Part shown: positions 26,398 through 35,500 of the stretch, piece by piece | Layout: each line of letters opens with the position of its first letter | How positions within the stretch are numbered: position 1 is the first letter of the stretch | Assembly (NCBI GenBank): GCA_033851265.1 | Contig: JAWWOW010000005.1 | Span: 62,001 to 126,000, forward strand | Source of the DNA: JAWWOW01 sp033851265 | Lineage (GTDB): Bacteria; Actinomycetota; Actinomycetes; JAWWOW01 | Reading direction: 5' to 3' | Length of the DNA: 64,000 bases | Position numbers and translations under genes: made by a program | The notes under the pieces: model-generated | What the model saw: the letters and a program-made list of their open reading frames with translations, nothing else | What the model was told of the DNA's origin: nothing | The model's database searches: none

Positions 26398-27759
26398 GTG
26401 ACCTGGGTCAACGTCCTCATTGTTTTGGGCATCATCGTCATCGAGGGCTTCTTCGTGATGTCGGAGATGGCTCTCGTCACGTTGCGCGAAAGTCAGGTGC
26501 GGCAACTTGCCGAGCGCGGGCGCAGCGGTGTTCGCGTCGCCAAGCTCGTCGAGAATCCCAACCGCTTCCTCTCCGCGGTACAGATCGGCGTCACGCTGAC
26601 CGCGCTGCTCTCCAGCGCCTTCGGCGCCGTGACGTTGTCGAAGGACGCAGCGGACGCGTTGCGCAACGCTGGGCTCGGAACCAGAACGTCCGATGCTCTC
26701 GGGTTCCTCGGCGTGACGCTGGCGATCACCTACGTGACGCTCGTCGTTGGGGAGCTCGCCCCGAAGCGGATCGCGTTGCAGCGCGCGGATCGCATCGCGC
26801 CGGTTGTGGCGCCGTTCATCGACCGGACCGGTTCGATCATGCGGCCGGTGATCTGGTTGCTGTCGAAGTCCACCGACGTCGTCGTACGCCTGCTTGGTGG
26901 CGACCCGAACATCGGTCGTGACTCGATCACGGAGGAGGAGCTGCGCGACCTCGTCGCCGCTCACGAGTCGTTGACCAAGGACGAGCGCAAGCTGATCGAC
27001 GATGTCTTCGACGCAGGCGAGCGGCAGTTGCGCGAAGTGATGGTCCCCCGCACGGAGGTCGAGTTCCTCGACGCGTCACTGACGCTGGCGCGGGCGTTCA
27101 AGGTCGCCGCCTCGTCGACGCACTCACGGTTCCCGGTTGTGCGAGGCAGCCACGACGACGTCATCGGCTTCGTGCACATCCGGGACCTCGTCGTCGTACC
27201 TGGCACGACTCGCCGCAGCTTGCGCGTCGGGGACGTCGTCCGTGAGATCGCGATGCTGCCCGACACCAAGCGGGTGCTGCCCGCCCTGTCGGAGATGCGA
27301 CGCGCCGGTCATCACATCGCCGTTGTCGTCGACGAGTACGGCGGAACCGCCGGCATCGTCACGCTCGAAGACCTCATCGAGGAGCTGATCGGTGACATCC
27401 GCGACGAGTACGACGCTGAGGATCCCGAGGCCCGCCGCCTCCAGGGTGGAGACGTCGAGGTGGACGGCCTGCTCAACCTCGAAGACTTCGAGGAGAAGAC
27501 GGGCGTCGAGCTTCCGGAAGGCCCGTACGAAACTGTCGCCGGTTACATCATGTCCGTGCTCGGTCGGCTGCCAAAGGCCGGCGACACCGTTGAAGGTGGC
27601 GGCGCACGGCTGAAGGTGACCGAAGTCGATGGTCGTCGGATCGCGCGCGTTCGCGTCATCCTGCCGACATCGCAAACAGACGAAGCGGACGACGGTGACG
27701 AGCCGGACGACGACGAGGCAGTAGCGACGCCTGACCCCGTGGCTTCGGCGAGTGGTTGA
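26398..27759 (+). CDS. CNNM/CorC family transporter (hemolysin family)
   Basis: 453 residues. DUF21 membrane domain at about 1-180 with several helices (VLIVLGIIVIEGFFVMSEMA; FLSAVQIGVTLTALLSSAFG), containing NPNRFLSAVQIGVTL and ELAPKRIAL typical of CNNM. Then a CBS pair (MVPRTEVEFLDASL; SRFPVVRGSHDDVIGFVHI; VVVDEYGGTAGIVTLEDLIE) and a CorC_HlyC domain. The family is linked to Mg2+/Co2+ efflux. The acidic C-terminal tail (DEADDGDEPDDDEA) is variable in the family. Confidence 0.92.
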   Translation: MTWVNVLIVLGIIVIEGFFVMSEMALVTLRESQVRQLAERGRSGVRVAKLVENPNRFLSAVQIGVTLTALLSSAFGAVTLSKDAADALRNAGLGTRTSDALGFLGVTLAITYVTLVVGELAPKRIALQRADRIAPVVAPFIDRTGSIMRPVIWLLSKSTDVVVRLLGGDPNIGRDSITEEELRDLVAAHESLTKDERKLIDDVFDAGERQLREVMVPRTEVEFLDASLTLARAFKVAASSTHSRFPVVRGSHDDVIGFVHIRDLVVVPGTTRRSLRVGDVVREIAMLPDTKRVLPALSEMRRAGHHIAVVVDEYGGTAGIVTLEDLIEELIGDIRDEYDAEDPEARRLQGGDVEVDGLLNLEDFEEKTGVELPEGPYETVAGYIMSVLGRLPKAGDTVEGGGARLKVTEVDGRRIARVRVILPTSQTDEADDGDEPDDDEAVATPDPVASASG

Positions 27760-27787
27760 CGCTGCCACTGACACAATGGTCGGCGCC

Positions 27788-28792
27788 ATGACGACCAAGC
27801 CACGCGTTCTTTCGGGTATCCAGCCCACCGGCGAGGGCTTCCACCTCGGCAGTTGGATCGGCGCTGTTCGCAACTGGGTTGCCATGCAGGACACACACGA
27901 CGCGTTCTACTGCGTCGTCGACCTGCACGCGATAACGGTCGGCCATGACCCCGTGGTATTGCGCCGGCGCACCTACGAGTCCGTCGCGGAACTCCTTGCG
28001 ATGGGCCTCGACCCTGAGCGCTGCACGCTGTTCGTGCAAAGCCACATCCCCGAGCACACCGAGCTCGCGTGGATCCTGGGCTGCAACACCGGCTTCGGTG
28101 AGGCCAGCCGCATGACGCAGTTCAAGGACAAGAGCCTGCGGTACGGCGCAGACTCGGCGACGGTCGGCCTATTCATGTACCCGATACTGCAGGCCGCCGA
28201 CATCCTGCTGTACCAAGCAGACCAAGTGCCGGTGGGCCAGGACCAACGCCAGCATCTCGAGCTCACCCGTGATCTGGCCCAGCGGTTCAATACGCGGTTC
28301 GGTGAGACGTTTGTCGTCCCCGAGCCCTACATTCCGGCGGTCGGCGCGCGCATCGCCGACCTGCAGGAACCTGAGCGACTGATGAGCAAGAGCATCGGCG
28401 GTTCTGGTGTGGTCTGGATGCAGGACGAGCCTGATGTCGTGCGCAAGAAGGTGCGCACTGCGGTCACCGACAGCGGGCGCGAGATCACTGCCGCCGAGGA
28501 CAAGCCCGGGATCACCAACCTCCTCACGATCCTGTCCGCTATCGAGGGTCGCAGCATCCAGGACCTGGAGAAGTCCTACGTTGGCCAGGGGTACGGCGCG
28601 CTCAAGAACGACGTCGCCGAGGCCGTGGTCGCGCTGCTCCCTCCGATCCACGAGCGCTACCGCACGTTGATTGCCGACACCGACAGCCTTGACGCGATCC
28701 TGGCCGAGGGCGCCGCCCGTGCGAAGAGCGTTGCGTCGGAGACGATGCACGTCGTCCGCGAACGGTCCGGCTTCGTCCCGAGCAAGGGATGA
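27788..28792 (+). CDS. trpS: Tryptophan-tRNA ligase
   Basis: 334 residues. Class I synthetase: SGIQPTGEGFHLGSWIGAV holds the HIGH-type motif, and LMSKSIGGSG the KMSKS loop. Between them QAADILLYQADQVPVGQDQ is the Trp pocket segment typical of TrpRS. The ATG at 27788 is preferred to an upstream GTG at 27752 because it starts MTTKPRVLSGIQPTG. It overlaps nothing and begins 28 nt after the CNNM gene. The 2'-5' ligase-like gene follows after 6 nt. Confidence 0.97.
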   Translation: MTTKPRVLSGIQPTGEGFHLGSWIGAVRNWVAMQDTHDAFYCVVDLHAITVGHDPVVLRRRTYESVAELLAMGLDPERCTLFVQSHIPEHTELAWILGCNTGFGEASRMTQFKDKSLRYGADSATVGLFMYPILQAADILLYQADQVPVGQDQRQHLELTRDLAQRFNTRFGETFVVPEPYIPAVGARIADLQEPERLMSKSIGGSGVVWMQDEPDVVRKKVRTAVTDSGREITAAEDKPGITNLLTILSAIEGRSIQDLEKSYVGQGYGALKNDVAEAVVALLPPIHERYRTLIADTDSLDAILAEGAARAKSVASETMHVVRERSGFVPSKG

Positions 28793-28798
28793 CGTGAG

Positions 28799-29335
28799 AT
28801 GACGCGGTCGGCCGCGGGCGTCGTCATCGGCGTCGCCATACCTATCCCCGAACCGTGGGGTCAGGAGCTGCGCGACTGCCGGAAGCGATTCGGGGATCCG
28901 CTAGCCGAGTCGATTCCGCCCCATGTCACGTTGCTGCCGCCGACGACTGTCGACGACTCGGTCGTTGACGAGGCTCTGCACCACCTCGTTCGCAGTTCGG
29001 CCATGCAACCAGCGTTCGACATCCACCTGCGGGGCACCGGCAGCTTCCTGCCCGTCTCGCCAGTGGTGTTCCTGACTCTTGCCGGTGGCATCAGCGACTG
29101 CGAACGTCTGGAGCGTGCCGTTCGCTCCGGCCCGCTCGAGCGCGAACTGCAGTTTCCGTATCACCCACACGTGACCGTCGCGCACGACCTGCCCGAGGAC
29201 GCGCTGACGCGGGCATTCGAGGAACTCGCGCATTACGAGGCACGGTTCCGGGTGACCGCGTTTGACCTGTACGAGCACGGTGTCGATGGCGTCTGGCGTC
29301 CGCGGCAGGAGTTCGCACTCGCGTCCCAGGGGTGA
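28799..29335 (+). CDS. 2'-5' RNA ligase / LigT-like phosphoesterase family protein
   Basis: 178 residues with two HxT motifs, PPHVTLLPP near residue 40 and HPHVTVAHD near residue 123, the paired catalytic histidines of the 2H phosphoesterase family. It may open cyclic phosphates or process RNA ends; the true substrate in bacteria is generally uncertain. It follows trpS closely and is likely co-transcribed. Confidence 0.88.
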   Translation: MTRSAAGVVIGVAIPIPEPWGQELRDCRKRFGDPLAESIPPHVTLLPPTTVDDSVVDEALHHLVRSSAMQPAFDIHLRGTGSFLPVSPVVFLTLAGGISDCERLERAVRSGPLERELQFPYHPHVTVAHDLPEDALTRAFEELAHYEARFRVTAFDLYEHGVDGVWRPRQEFALASQG

Positions 29336-29365
29336 CCGCGGGTCGCTGTTGGGTAGGAGTCACAG

Positions 29366-30370
29366 GTGCCCAGTCGTCTCATTTCCCGTGCGAAGGACGG
29401 GTTCAGCGCGCTGCGGCGGCGCCGTCCGGCTCTCGACCATGTCATCCGGGCGTGGCAGCGTTACCAAGCCGACGATGGTGATCGCCTCGCCGCCGCCGTC
29501 ACTTATTACGGATTCCTGGCGTTCTTCCCGCTGATCGCGTTGGCTTTCTCCGTCCTGGGCTTTGTCGTCGCGCATGACCCGAGCGTTCGCGACAGCATCG
29601 CGCGCGAGCTCAGTCAGACCCTGCCGGGGATCATCGGCAACGGTCCCAACCAGATCAACATCGACAAGATCGCCTCCGCGAAGGCCGGCGCCGGCGTCAT
29701 CGGTTTCCTCGGTTTGCTCTACGCCGGGCTCGGTTGGGTCGACGCACTGCGTACGGCGCTGCGCACGATCTGGCACCAGAGCGTCAAGGCCGGGAACATG
29801 GTCGTCACCAAGTTGACCGACGCGATGATCCTGGTGGTTCTTGGTCTCGCGCTGCTCGCTTCCGTCCTCATCTCGACAGCGGCGACGACAGCCACCGGCA
29901 CGATTCTCGGCTGGCTCGGCCTTGACGGGTCACTCACCGCATCGATCGTCGTCCGTGTTCTGGCCATCGTCCTTGCCATCGCCGCGGACGTCGCTGTCTT
30001 CAGCTGGCTCTTCACGCGACTCCCGCGTGCGCGCCCGCCGGGTGCCCGTCTGTTGCAGGGTGCGCTGCTCATGAGCGTGCTGTTCGAGGTCCTTAAGGCG
30101 TTCGGATCGATCTACCTGAAGAACACCACCGGGAACCCGGTCTATGGCACGTTCGCCGCCGTCGTCGGGCTGCTGATCTGGATCAACCTGGTGTCGCGCC
30201 TACTCCTGTTCTGCGCGGCATGGACCGTCACGGCGCCGTACGAAGATGACTTGCCACCGTCGGGTAGTGCCGAGCGCTCGTCGCCTGGGACGCCCGACGG
30301 GTCAGAGCGGGGGCAGGCTGAACTTGGACCGCGAGCGAAACCGGTGCCCACGGCGGCGACGCGCCCGTAA
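29366..30370 (+). CDS. YihY/BrkB family inner membrane protein
   Basis: 334 residues with six hydrophobic segments. DRLAAAVTYYGFLAFFPL is the YihY signature; VIGFLGLLYAGLGWVDALR and NPVYGTFAAVVGLLIWINLV follow. The family was once called RNase BN but is now an uncharacterised membrane protein or transporter. AGGAG lies before the GTG. The 3' end overlaps the convergent carboxypeptidase gene by 69 bp. Confidence 0.9.
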   Translation: MPSRLISRAKDGFSALRRRRPALDHVIRAWQRYQADDGDRLAAAVTYYGFLAFFPLIALAFSVLGFVVAHDPSVRDSIARELSQTLPGIIGNGPNQINIDKIASAKAGAGVIGFLGLLYAGLGWVDALRTALRTIWHQSVKAGNMVVTKLTDAMILVVLGLALLASVLISTAATTATGTILGWLGLDGSLTASIVVRVLAIVLAIAADVAVFSWLFTRLPRARPPGARLLQGALLMSVLFEVLKAFGSIYLKNTTGNPVYGTFAAVVGLLIWINLVSRLLLFCAAWTVTAPYEDDLPPSGSAERSSPGTPDGSERGQAELGPRAKPVPTAATRP

Positions 30371-31465
30371 CCGCAACGCGGCGAACAGCAGAACAACCGC
30401 GCCCGCTGCTACGAGGGGAGCCACGGGCAGATCAAGCCCGCCGGACGCTGGCCGCGCGGTGCTCGCCGAGACCCCTCCCGGTGGTGCACCGGTCGCGAGC
30501 TCGTCGCCGGGCATCGGGGCCGGGTCGACCAGTCGCCCAACCGGTGCGATGCGCCCGTCTACCGCGAAGCCCCAATTGAGCAAGCGCGCGGCTTCCTTCC
30601 ACAGCAACGGCGTGCCGTGCATCAGCGCGACTATGAGTCGGTGACCGCCGCGTTCGGCAGCGCCGACGAAGGACGCCTTGGCGGCGACGGTGTAGCCGTT
30701 CTTGATGCCGAGCGTGCCCGGGTAGTTGAGCAACAGATGGTTGTGTGTGTAGATCTCATAGCGCTTCTTTTTCGGCGCGCTGATGGACGAGCGCTTGGTG
30801 CTGACGTACCGACGGAACTCCGGCATGTTCATGCCGGCGCGTCCGATCAAGGCGAGGTCGTACGACGAGCTGAGCTGCCCCTTGGCATCAAGGCCGCTCG
30901 GGTTGCGCGCGAACGTGTCGCGGGCATGTAGTCGGGCGGCCTCTTCGTTCATCAGCTTGAGACCTTCGCTGAGCGGCTGCTGCGCGCTCGCAATCGTCGT
31001 CGCCGAGTCGTTGGCCGACACGATGAGCATCGACATCATCAACTCGCGTACTGGGTACTTGCCGCCCGGCACCACGCCGACCTTCGTGCCGTCGACCGCG
31101 CCGGCTTCGTATGGCACCAAGATGAGCTGATCGGGATCCATTCGCGGGATGAACGTGACTGCCGTCAGCGTCTTCAGCGTGCTCGCGGGTGCGAACCGTC
31201 CATGGGGGTTTCGGGCGGCGAGCACGTCGCCGCTGTCGAGATCGGCGATGACCCAGGACGACGCCACGACCACGGGAGGCTTGGCGAATCTCGACTGAGC
31301 GTCCACGACGACGCCACGGGAGGCCATCTGGGCGCCACCGACCGGACCGGCCTCGCCGTCCGAGCCGGCTCGCACCGCGGCCGTTCCCGGGGTCGCCAGA
31401 ACGAGCGACGAAGCGCAGGCGAGGCCCGCGCACAGGACGACGCGGGGGAGGGAGACCAATCGCAT
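30302..31465 (-). CDS. D-alanyl-D-alanine carboxypeptidase (class C PBP)
   Basis: 387 residues. Signal peptide VVLCAGLACASSLVLATPGTA, then the serine peptidase domain with STLK (Ser95-Lys98), a SAN motif in IVSANDSATT, and KNG in IKNGYTVAAKAS. A C-terminal helix (VAPLVAAGAVVLLFAALRL) and a basic tail anchor it on the outer face of the membrane. It should trim the terminal D-Ala of peptidoglycan stem peptides. The ATG at 31465 is chosen because it starts at the signal peptide and has a -10 hexamer 9 nt upstream. Confidence 0.93.
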   Translation of the reverse strand: MRLVSLPRVVLCAGLACASSLVLATPGTAAVRAGSDGEAGPVGGAQMASRGVVVDAQSRFAKPPVVVASSWVIADLDSGDVLAARNPHGRFAPASTLKTLTAVTFIPRMDPDQLILVPYEAGAVDGTKVGVVPGGKYPVRELMMSMLIVSANDSATTIASAQQPLSEGLKLMNEEAARLHARDTFARNPSGLDAKGQLSSSYDLALIGRAGMNMPEFRRYVSTKRSSISAPKKKRYEIYTHNHLLLNYPGTLGIKNGYTVAAKASFVGAAERGGHRLIVALMHGTPLLWKEAARLLNWGFAVDGRIAPVGRLVDPAPMPGDELATGAPPGGVSASTARPASGGLDLPVAPLVAAGAVVLLFAALRLRARRRRGHRFRSRSKFSLPPL

Positions 31466-31474
31466 GACCGGGTC

Positions 31475-31480
31475 AGGGTA
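31475..31480 (-). promoter_or_regulatory. -10 hexamer TACCCT for leaderless carboxypeptidase
   Basis: On the minus strand TACCCT lies 9 nt before the ATG at 31465; no Shine-Dalgarno sequence is seen. Confidence 0.5.
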
Positions 31481-31493
31481 CCGACCCCGATCG

Positions 31494-33068
31494 TTACGGC
31501 GAGGGTCGGAAGGAGGCCAGCACTTGGGATCGGACCTCCTGGGATGCGTTCCAGCCATCCGGCTTGGTCTGCCACCACAGGAGGTAGACGCGGGAGGCGC
31601 TGGCGCTCGGCTTGTAGGCGAGCAAGGACGCCTTCAGATCCGTGCCCACGTCGCGGTAGGTGAATGTCGTCGTCGCCGCGTCGGTGCCGCGGAACGTCGT
31701 GGTCGTGTCCAGGCTCTCCTGGTGGTAGGCCTCATGACCGCTCGCGAACGGCGATTGGAAGCTGGCGAGCGCCTTTGCCGCCGTCGATCCGCTGGTCGTC
31801 ACCACAGCGATGTAGGCGTACGGCGAATCGCGGCGCCACCGGCGTACCGAACCCTGGTTCTGCTCTTGCCAATCTGCCGGTGTGGCCAGCGACCAGCCCG
31901 ATGGGCCCTGTCGCACCGTCCAGTCCGCGGGAACCGGCCCAGCGCCCGGTGCGAAGGGACCGTCGGCGGTGTTCTTCGTCGCGTTCTGGTTGCCGCCCGA
32001 TCCGCCACTGGTGACTTGCCATGCCGCAATGCCGCCGCCAATCAACACAGCCAGCGCGGCCAGGACGGCGACAACGCGACCCAACCGTCGGCGCGGAGGT
32101 ACCGGATGAGCGAGCGGTAACGCATCGTCGACGACCGGTGGCGGTGTCTGTGCTGCTGCCGCATTCGGTACGGCGGCGAACACCTGCGTCTGCTGGTCAT
32201 CGTGCGGCGGTGGAGGTAATGGCGGGAGTGTCTCGCCGCGACTGATCGCCTCGAGCATCGCGCGCGCGGTCGCCGCCGTGAGTCGTTGACCTGGTTCCTT
32301 CGCGAGCAATCCGTCGAGCACCGGCTTCAGCTCACCCGCGTGCTGATACGTGTCCGGTGGGTCGGTGACGAGGGCGGTGAGCGTCGCGACCGGTGTCTCG
32401 CGATCGAACGGCGGCCTGCCTTCGACCGCGGCGTACAACGTCGCGCCGAGCGAGAAGAGGTCGGATGCCGGGTCGAGCGAACGTCCGCGTGCGCGCTCCG
32501 GCGACATGTAGGCCGGGCTGCCGATGATGTCACCGGTGCGCGTTATCGACGCATCACCGGTCATTGATGCGATGCCGAAGTCCGTGAGCACGACGCGGCC
32601 GTCCTCGCACAGCTGAACGTTGGCCGGCTTGATGTCGCGATGCAAAATCCCGGCGCGATGTGCCGCGTCGATCGCGTCGATAAGCGCGGCGCCGATCGCG
32701 GCGACGCGTGGAGCGGGCATCGGGCCGTCTGCGCGAATCGCGTCCTGCAGTGTTTGCCCGCTCAGGACCTCCATGACGATCCACGGGGCACCGCCAGCGC
32801 CGTCGTCCTCTTCGTCCGCGATGTCGTAAACGCGGACCGCGCCGGGATGATCGAGTCGTGCTGCTGCTCGTGCCTCGCGCACGAGTCGTTCGCGCACGTC
32901 ATGACCCGCGTCAACGTTGACGATCTCTTTTACGGCAACGGGACGGTCGAGCAGCTCGTCATGAGCGAGCCAGACGACACCCATCCCACCTTGGCCGATG
33001 CGCTCGCGCAGCCGGTAGCGCCCGCACAGGATGCGATCGCCGCCCTCATCGGCGTTGGGGTCCGTCAT
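31494..33068 (-). CDS. Membrane-anchored serine/threonine protein kinase
   Basis: About 524 residues. Kinase domain at about 17-275: IGQGGMGVVW glycine loop, VAVKEIV (Lys47), LHRDIKPANVQL (Asp145), LTDFGIASM (Asp163), GSPAYMSPERARG activation segment. A Pro-rich juxtamembrane linker, a transmembrane helix near 331-350 (VVAVLAALAVLIGGGIAA), and an external C-terminal domain of about 170 residues without PASTA repeats follow. The external domain (SGWSLATPADWQEQ, AYIAVVTTSG) resembles the small sensor domains of actinobacterial kinases; its ligand is unknown. Start is either 33068 or 33080. Confidence 0.92.
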   Translation of the reverse strand: MTDPNADEGGDRILCGRYRLRERIGQGGMGVVWLAHDELLDRPVAVKEIVNVDAGHDVRERLVREARAAARLDHPGAVRVYDIADEEDDGAGGAPWIVMEVLSGQTLQDAIRADGPMPAPRVAAIGAALIDAIDAAHRAGILHRDIKPANVQLCEDGRVVLTDFGIASMTGDASITRTGDIIGSPAYMSPERARGRSLDPASDLFSLGATLYAAVEGRPPFDRETPVATLTALVTDPPDTYQHAGELKPVLDGLLAKEPGQRLTAATARAMLEAISRGETLPPLPPPPHDDQQTQVFAAVPNAAAAQTPPPVVDDALPLAHPVPPRRRLGRVVAVLAALAVLIGGGIAAWQVTSGGSGGNQNATKNTADGPFAPGAGPVPADWTVRQGPSGWSLATPADWQEQNQGSVRRWRRDSPYAYIAVVTTSGSTAAKALASFQSPFASGHEAYHQESLDTTTTFRGTDAATTTFTYRDVGTDLKASLLAYKPSASASRVYLLWWQTKPDGWNASQEVRSQVLASFRPSP

Positions 33069-33074
33069 CGCCGG

Positions 33075-33080
33075 TAGCAT
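33075..33080 (+). promoter_or_regulatory. -10 hexamer TAGCAT for the mutase large subunit
   Basis: TAGCAT lies 9 nt before the ATG at 33090 and only 3 nt before the ATG at 33084. This favours the second ATG as the leaderless start. Confidence 0.45.
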
Positions 33081-33089
33081 CGCATGACC

Positions 33090-34670
33090 ATGACGCGTGA
33101 GTCAGAGAGCGGGCTGCCGATCGAGCCCGTGTACGGGCCCGAGGCGCTGGCGGATTTCGATCCCGCTACGAAGCTCGGCACGCCAGGGGAGTTTCCCTTC
33201 ACCCGCGGCGTCTACCCCTCGATGTACACCGGCCGCCCCTGGACCATGCGGCAGTACGCCGGATTCGGGACCGCCAAGGAGTCCAACGAGCGCTATCACC
33301 GGCTGATTGAGGCAGGAACGACGGGGCTCTCGGTGGCGTTCGACCTGCCCACCCAGATGGGATACGACTCCGACGACCCGATCGCGCACGGCGAGGTTGG
33401 CAAGGTCGGCGTCGCCATCGACTCGATCGACGACATGCGGATGCTCTTTGACGGCATCCCGCTCGATCAAGTGTCGACGTCGATGACGATCAATGCACCG
33501 GCGGCTTTGCTGCTCCTGCTGTACCAACTCGTGGGCGAGGAGCAGGGCGTCGACCCATCGATGTTGACGGGCACCGCGCAGAACGACGTGCTCAAGGAAT
33601 ACATCGCCCGCGGGACCTACATCTTCCCGCCGAAGCCATCGCTACGTCTCGTCGCCGACTCGTTCGCCTACTGCAAGGCCGAGATACCGAAGTGGAACAC
33701 CATCTCCATCTCCGGCTATCACATGGCAGAGGCGGGAGCTACTCCAGTTGAGGAGATCGCGTTCACTCTGGCCAACGGTATTGCATACGTGCGCGCCGCG
33801 ATTGCTGCTGGTCTCGCCGTCGATGACTTCGCTCCGCGGTTGTCGTTCTTCTTCGTGTCGCGCACGACACTGCTCGAGGAAGTGGCCAAGTTCAGAGCCG
33901 CACGTCGCATCTGGGCACAAGTGATGCGCGATGAGTTCGGCGCGAAGGATCCCAAGTCGCAGATGCTGCGGTTCCACACGCAGACAGCCGGCGTACAACT
34001 GACTGCGCAACAGCCGGAGGTCAACATCGTGCGGGTGACTGCACAAGCGCTCGCCGCCATCTTCGGCGGCACGCAGTCGCTGCACACCAATTCCTACGAC
34101 GAAGCCATTGCGCTCCCAACCGAGAAGGCAGCGCGCCTCGCGCTGCGCACCCAGCAGGTTCTCGCCTACGAGACGGACGTGACCGCAACTGTCGATCCGT
34201 TCGCCGGCTCGTACGTCGTCGAGTCGATGACCGACGACATCGAGACCGCAGCTCGAGAGCTCATGTCACGCGTCGAGAGCATGGGCGGCGCCGTCGATGC
34301 GATCGAGCAGGGGTTCCAGAAACGCGAGATCGAGCATTCGGCGTACCGCGTCGCGCTGCAGATCGACGAGGGCTCGCGCGTAGTGGTCGGCGTCAACAAG
34401 TTCGCGCTCGCGGAAGAAGAAGCCTACGAACCGCTGCGCGTCGACCCGACCATCGAGGCGGCGCAAGCGGAGCGGTTGGCGAAGCTCCGTGCCGAGCGCG
34501 ACAACGACGAAGTCACCCGCACCCTCGGTGCGCTGAAGAAGGCGGCCGAGGGCGAGGACAACGTCCTCTACCCGATGCGCGAGGCGCTCCGGGCGCGAGC
34601 CACGGTCGGCGAGGTCTGCACGGCCCTGCGCGAGGTGTGGGGGGTCTACCAACCGCGAGATGCCTTCTGA
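33090..34670 (+). CDS. Methylmalonyl-CoA mutase-type large subunit (no B12 domain)
   Basis: About 526 residues: the substrate-binding TIM barrel of a B12-dependent acyl-CoA mutase, lacking the C-terminal cobalamin domain. GVYPSMYTGRPWTMRQYAGF and SISGYHMAEAGAT are the core motifs. Aligned with P. shermanii methylmalonyl-CoA mutase, Tyr56 matches Tyr89 and Arg174 (in YIARGTYIF) matches Arg207, the pair that holds the malonyl carboxylate; isobutyryl-CoA mutases have Phe/Gln there. So it is predicted to act on methylmalonyl-CoA, with the small subunit at 9315-9743. ATGs at 33084 and 33090 both exist. It is divergent from the kinase. Confidence 0.9.
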   Translation: MTRESESGLPIEPVYGPEALADFDPATKLGTPGEFPFTRGVYPSMYTGRPWTMRQYAGFGTAKESNERYHRLIEAGTTGLSVAFDLPTQMGYDSDDPIAHGEVGKVGVAIDSIDDMRMLFDGIPLDQVSTSMTINAPAALLLLLYQLVGEEQGVDPSMLTGTAQNDVLKEYIARGTYIFPPKPSLRLVADSFAYCKAEIPKWNTISISGYHMAEAGATPVEEIAFTLANGIAYVRAAIAAGLAVDDFAPRLSFFFVSRTTLLEEVAKFRAARRIWAQVMRDEFGAKDPKSQMLRFHTQTAGVQLTAQQPEVNIVRVTAQALAAIFGGTQSLHTNSYDEAIALPTEKAARLALRTQQVLAYETDVTATVDPFAGSYVVESMTDDIETAARELMSRVESMGGAVDAIEQGFQKREIEHSAYRVALQIDEGSRVVVGVNKFALAEEEAYEPLRVDPTIEAAQAERLAKLRAERDNDEVTRTLGALKKAAEGEDNVLYPMREALRARATVGEVCTALREVWGVYQPRDAF

Positions 34671-34770
34671 CGCTTGCTGACCACCCCGAGTTGGCGACGT
34701 TGTCCGAAATGTGTGAGGCTGTTAACCGAGTGAGTCGCTATTCCGGGGGGCGCACAGAAGGGAAGCCGTG

Positions 34771-34971
34771 ATGATCATCCTCTTGCTGATCATCGTGGGC
34801 GTCTGTGCTGTGGCCGCTGCCGTCGCAACGCTTGGCCGCAGTTCTCGTCCGGATGAGGTCGAGCGCTTTCACCGCGCTCGTGCGATGACGACGGAGTGGA
34901 GTCGTCACCACCCGACGAGTTTGCCCGCGCAACAACAGCCCGAACGTGAGCCAGAGCACGTGGAGCACTGA
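34771..34971 (+). CDS. Small single-helix membrane protein
   Basis: 66 residues: an N-terminal helix MIILLLIIVGVCAVAAAVAT followed by a polar, charged tail (RSSRPDEVERFHRAR ... PEREPEHVEH). GAAGGGAAGCC lies before GTG-ATG at 34768-34773; the ATG is preferred. A short cytosolic tail with the DEVERFHRARAMT pattern occurs in small actinobacterial membrane proteins. Function unknown. Confidence 0.65.
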   Translation: MIILLLIIVGVCAVAAAVATLGRSSRPDEVERFHRARAMTTEWSRHHPTSLPAQQQPEREPEHVEH

Positions 34972-34978
34972 CCAGCAC

Positions 34979-35452
34979 TCACTCGCTTTCCCCGGACTGT
35001 GACGGACCGACGGTTTTGCACGGTCGCCCGCGAAGGTCATCGACGTAGTCATCGGGAGCTCCTGCCGCCTCAGCGGCATCCGCCATCAGCCCGACGTAGC
35101 GCGCTGAGGGCAGCCCGCCCTCGTACCCGTCGAGAATGTAGAGCCAGGCGAGCACCTCTCCATCAAGTGTCGCGACGCGCACCCGCACCTTTCGGTAGAG
35201 CCCGATGTCAACGCCCTCCCACTGGTCGAGTGAGCGTTCGTCTTGTGGCGGCACGTCGTACAACCGCACGAACACGTGCGAACCCGCGTCCTCGACCACC
35301 GTGGCTAACGCGCCCTCCCAGCCGTGCTCCTCGGCACCGAACGTGAGTCGCCAGCCTTCGAGCCAACCGGCGCCCCGCGACGGCGAGTGCGGGCAGCGCT
35401 CGGCCATGCGCGCGCTGTCCATGTTGGTCGCGTAGGCGGCGTAGATGGCCAC
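34979..35452 (-). CDS. Gamma-glutamylcyclotransferase-like protein
   Basis: 157 residues. It opens AIYAAYATNMDSARMAERCP, the Y-(A/G)-x-N-M pattern of the GGCT fold's first strand and loop, with SRGAGWLEGWRLTF and VVEDAGSHVFVRLYDV following. The acid of the fold is likely in the LDQWEGVDIGLYRK region. It should be a cytosolic GGCT/AIG2-like enzyme acting on gamma-glutamyl amines; the substrate is unknown. The GTG at 35452 gives the family start and has AGGA 8 nt upstream; a GTG at 35500 would run into the divergent lpdA start. Confidence 0.82.
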   Translation of the reverse strand: MAIYAAYATNMDSARMAERCPHSPSRGAGWLEGWRLTFGAEEHGWEGALATVVEDAGSHVFVRLYDVPPQDERSLDQWEGVDIGLYRKVRVRVATLDGEVLAWLYILDGYEGGLPSARYVGLMADAAEAAGAPDDYVDDLRGRPCKTVGPSQSGESE

Positions 35453-35500
35453 ATCGGCATCCTGACAGGTCGAGCGACCAAGCGATGCAAGGATGAACAC

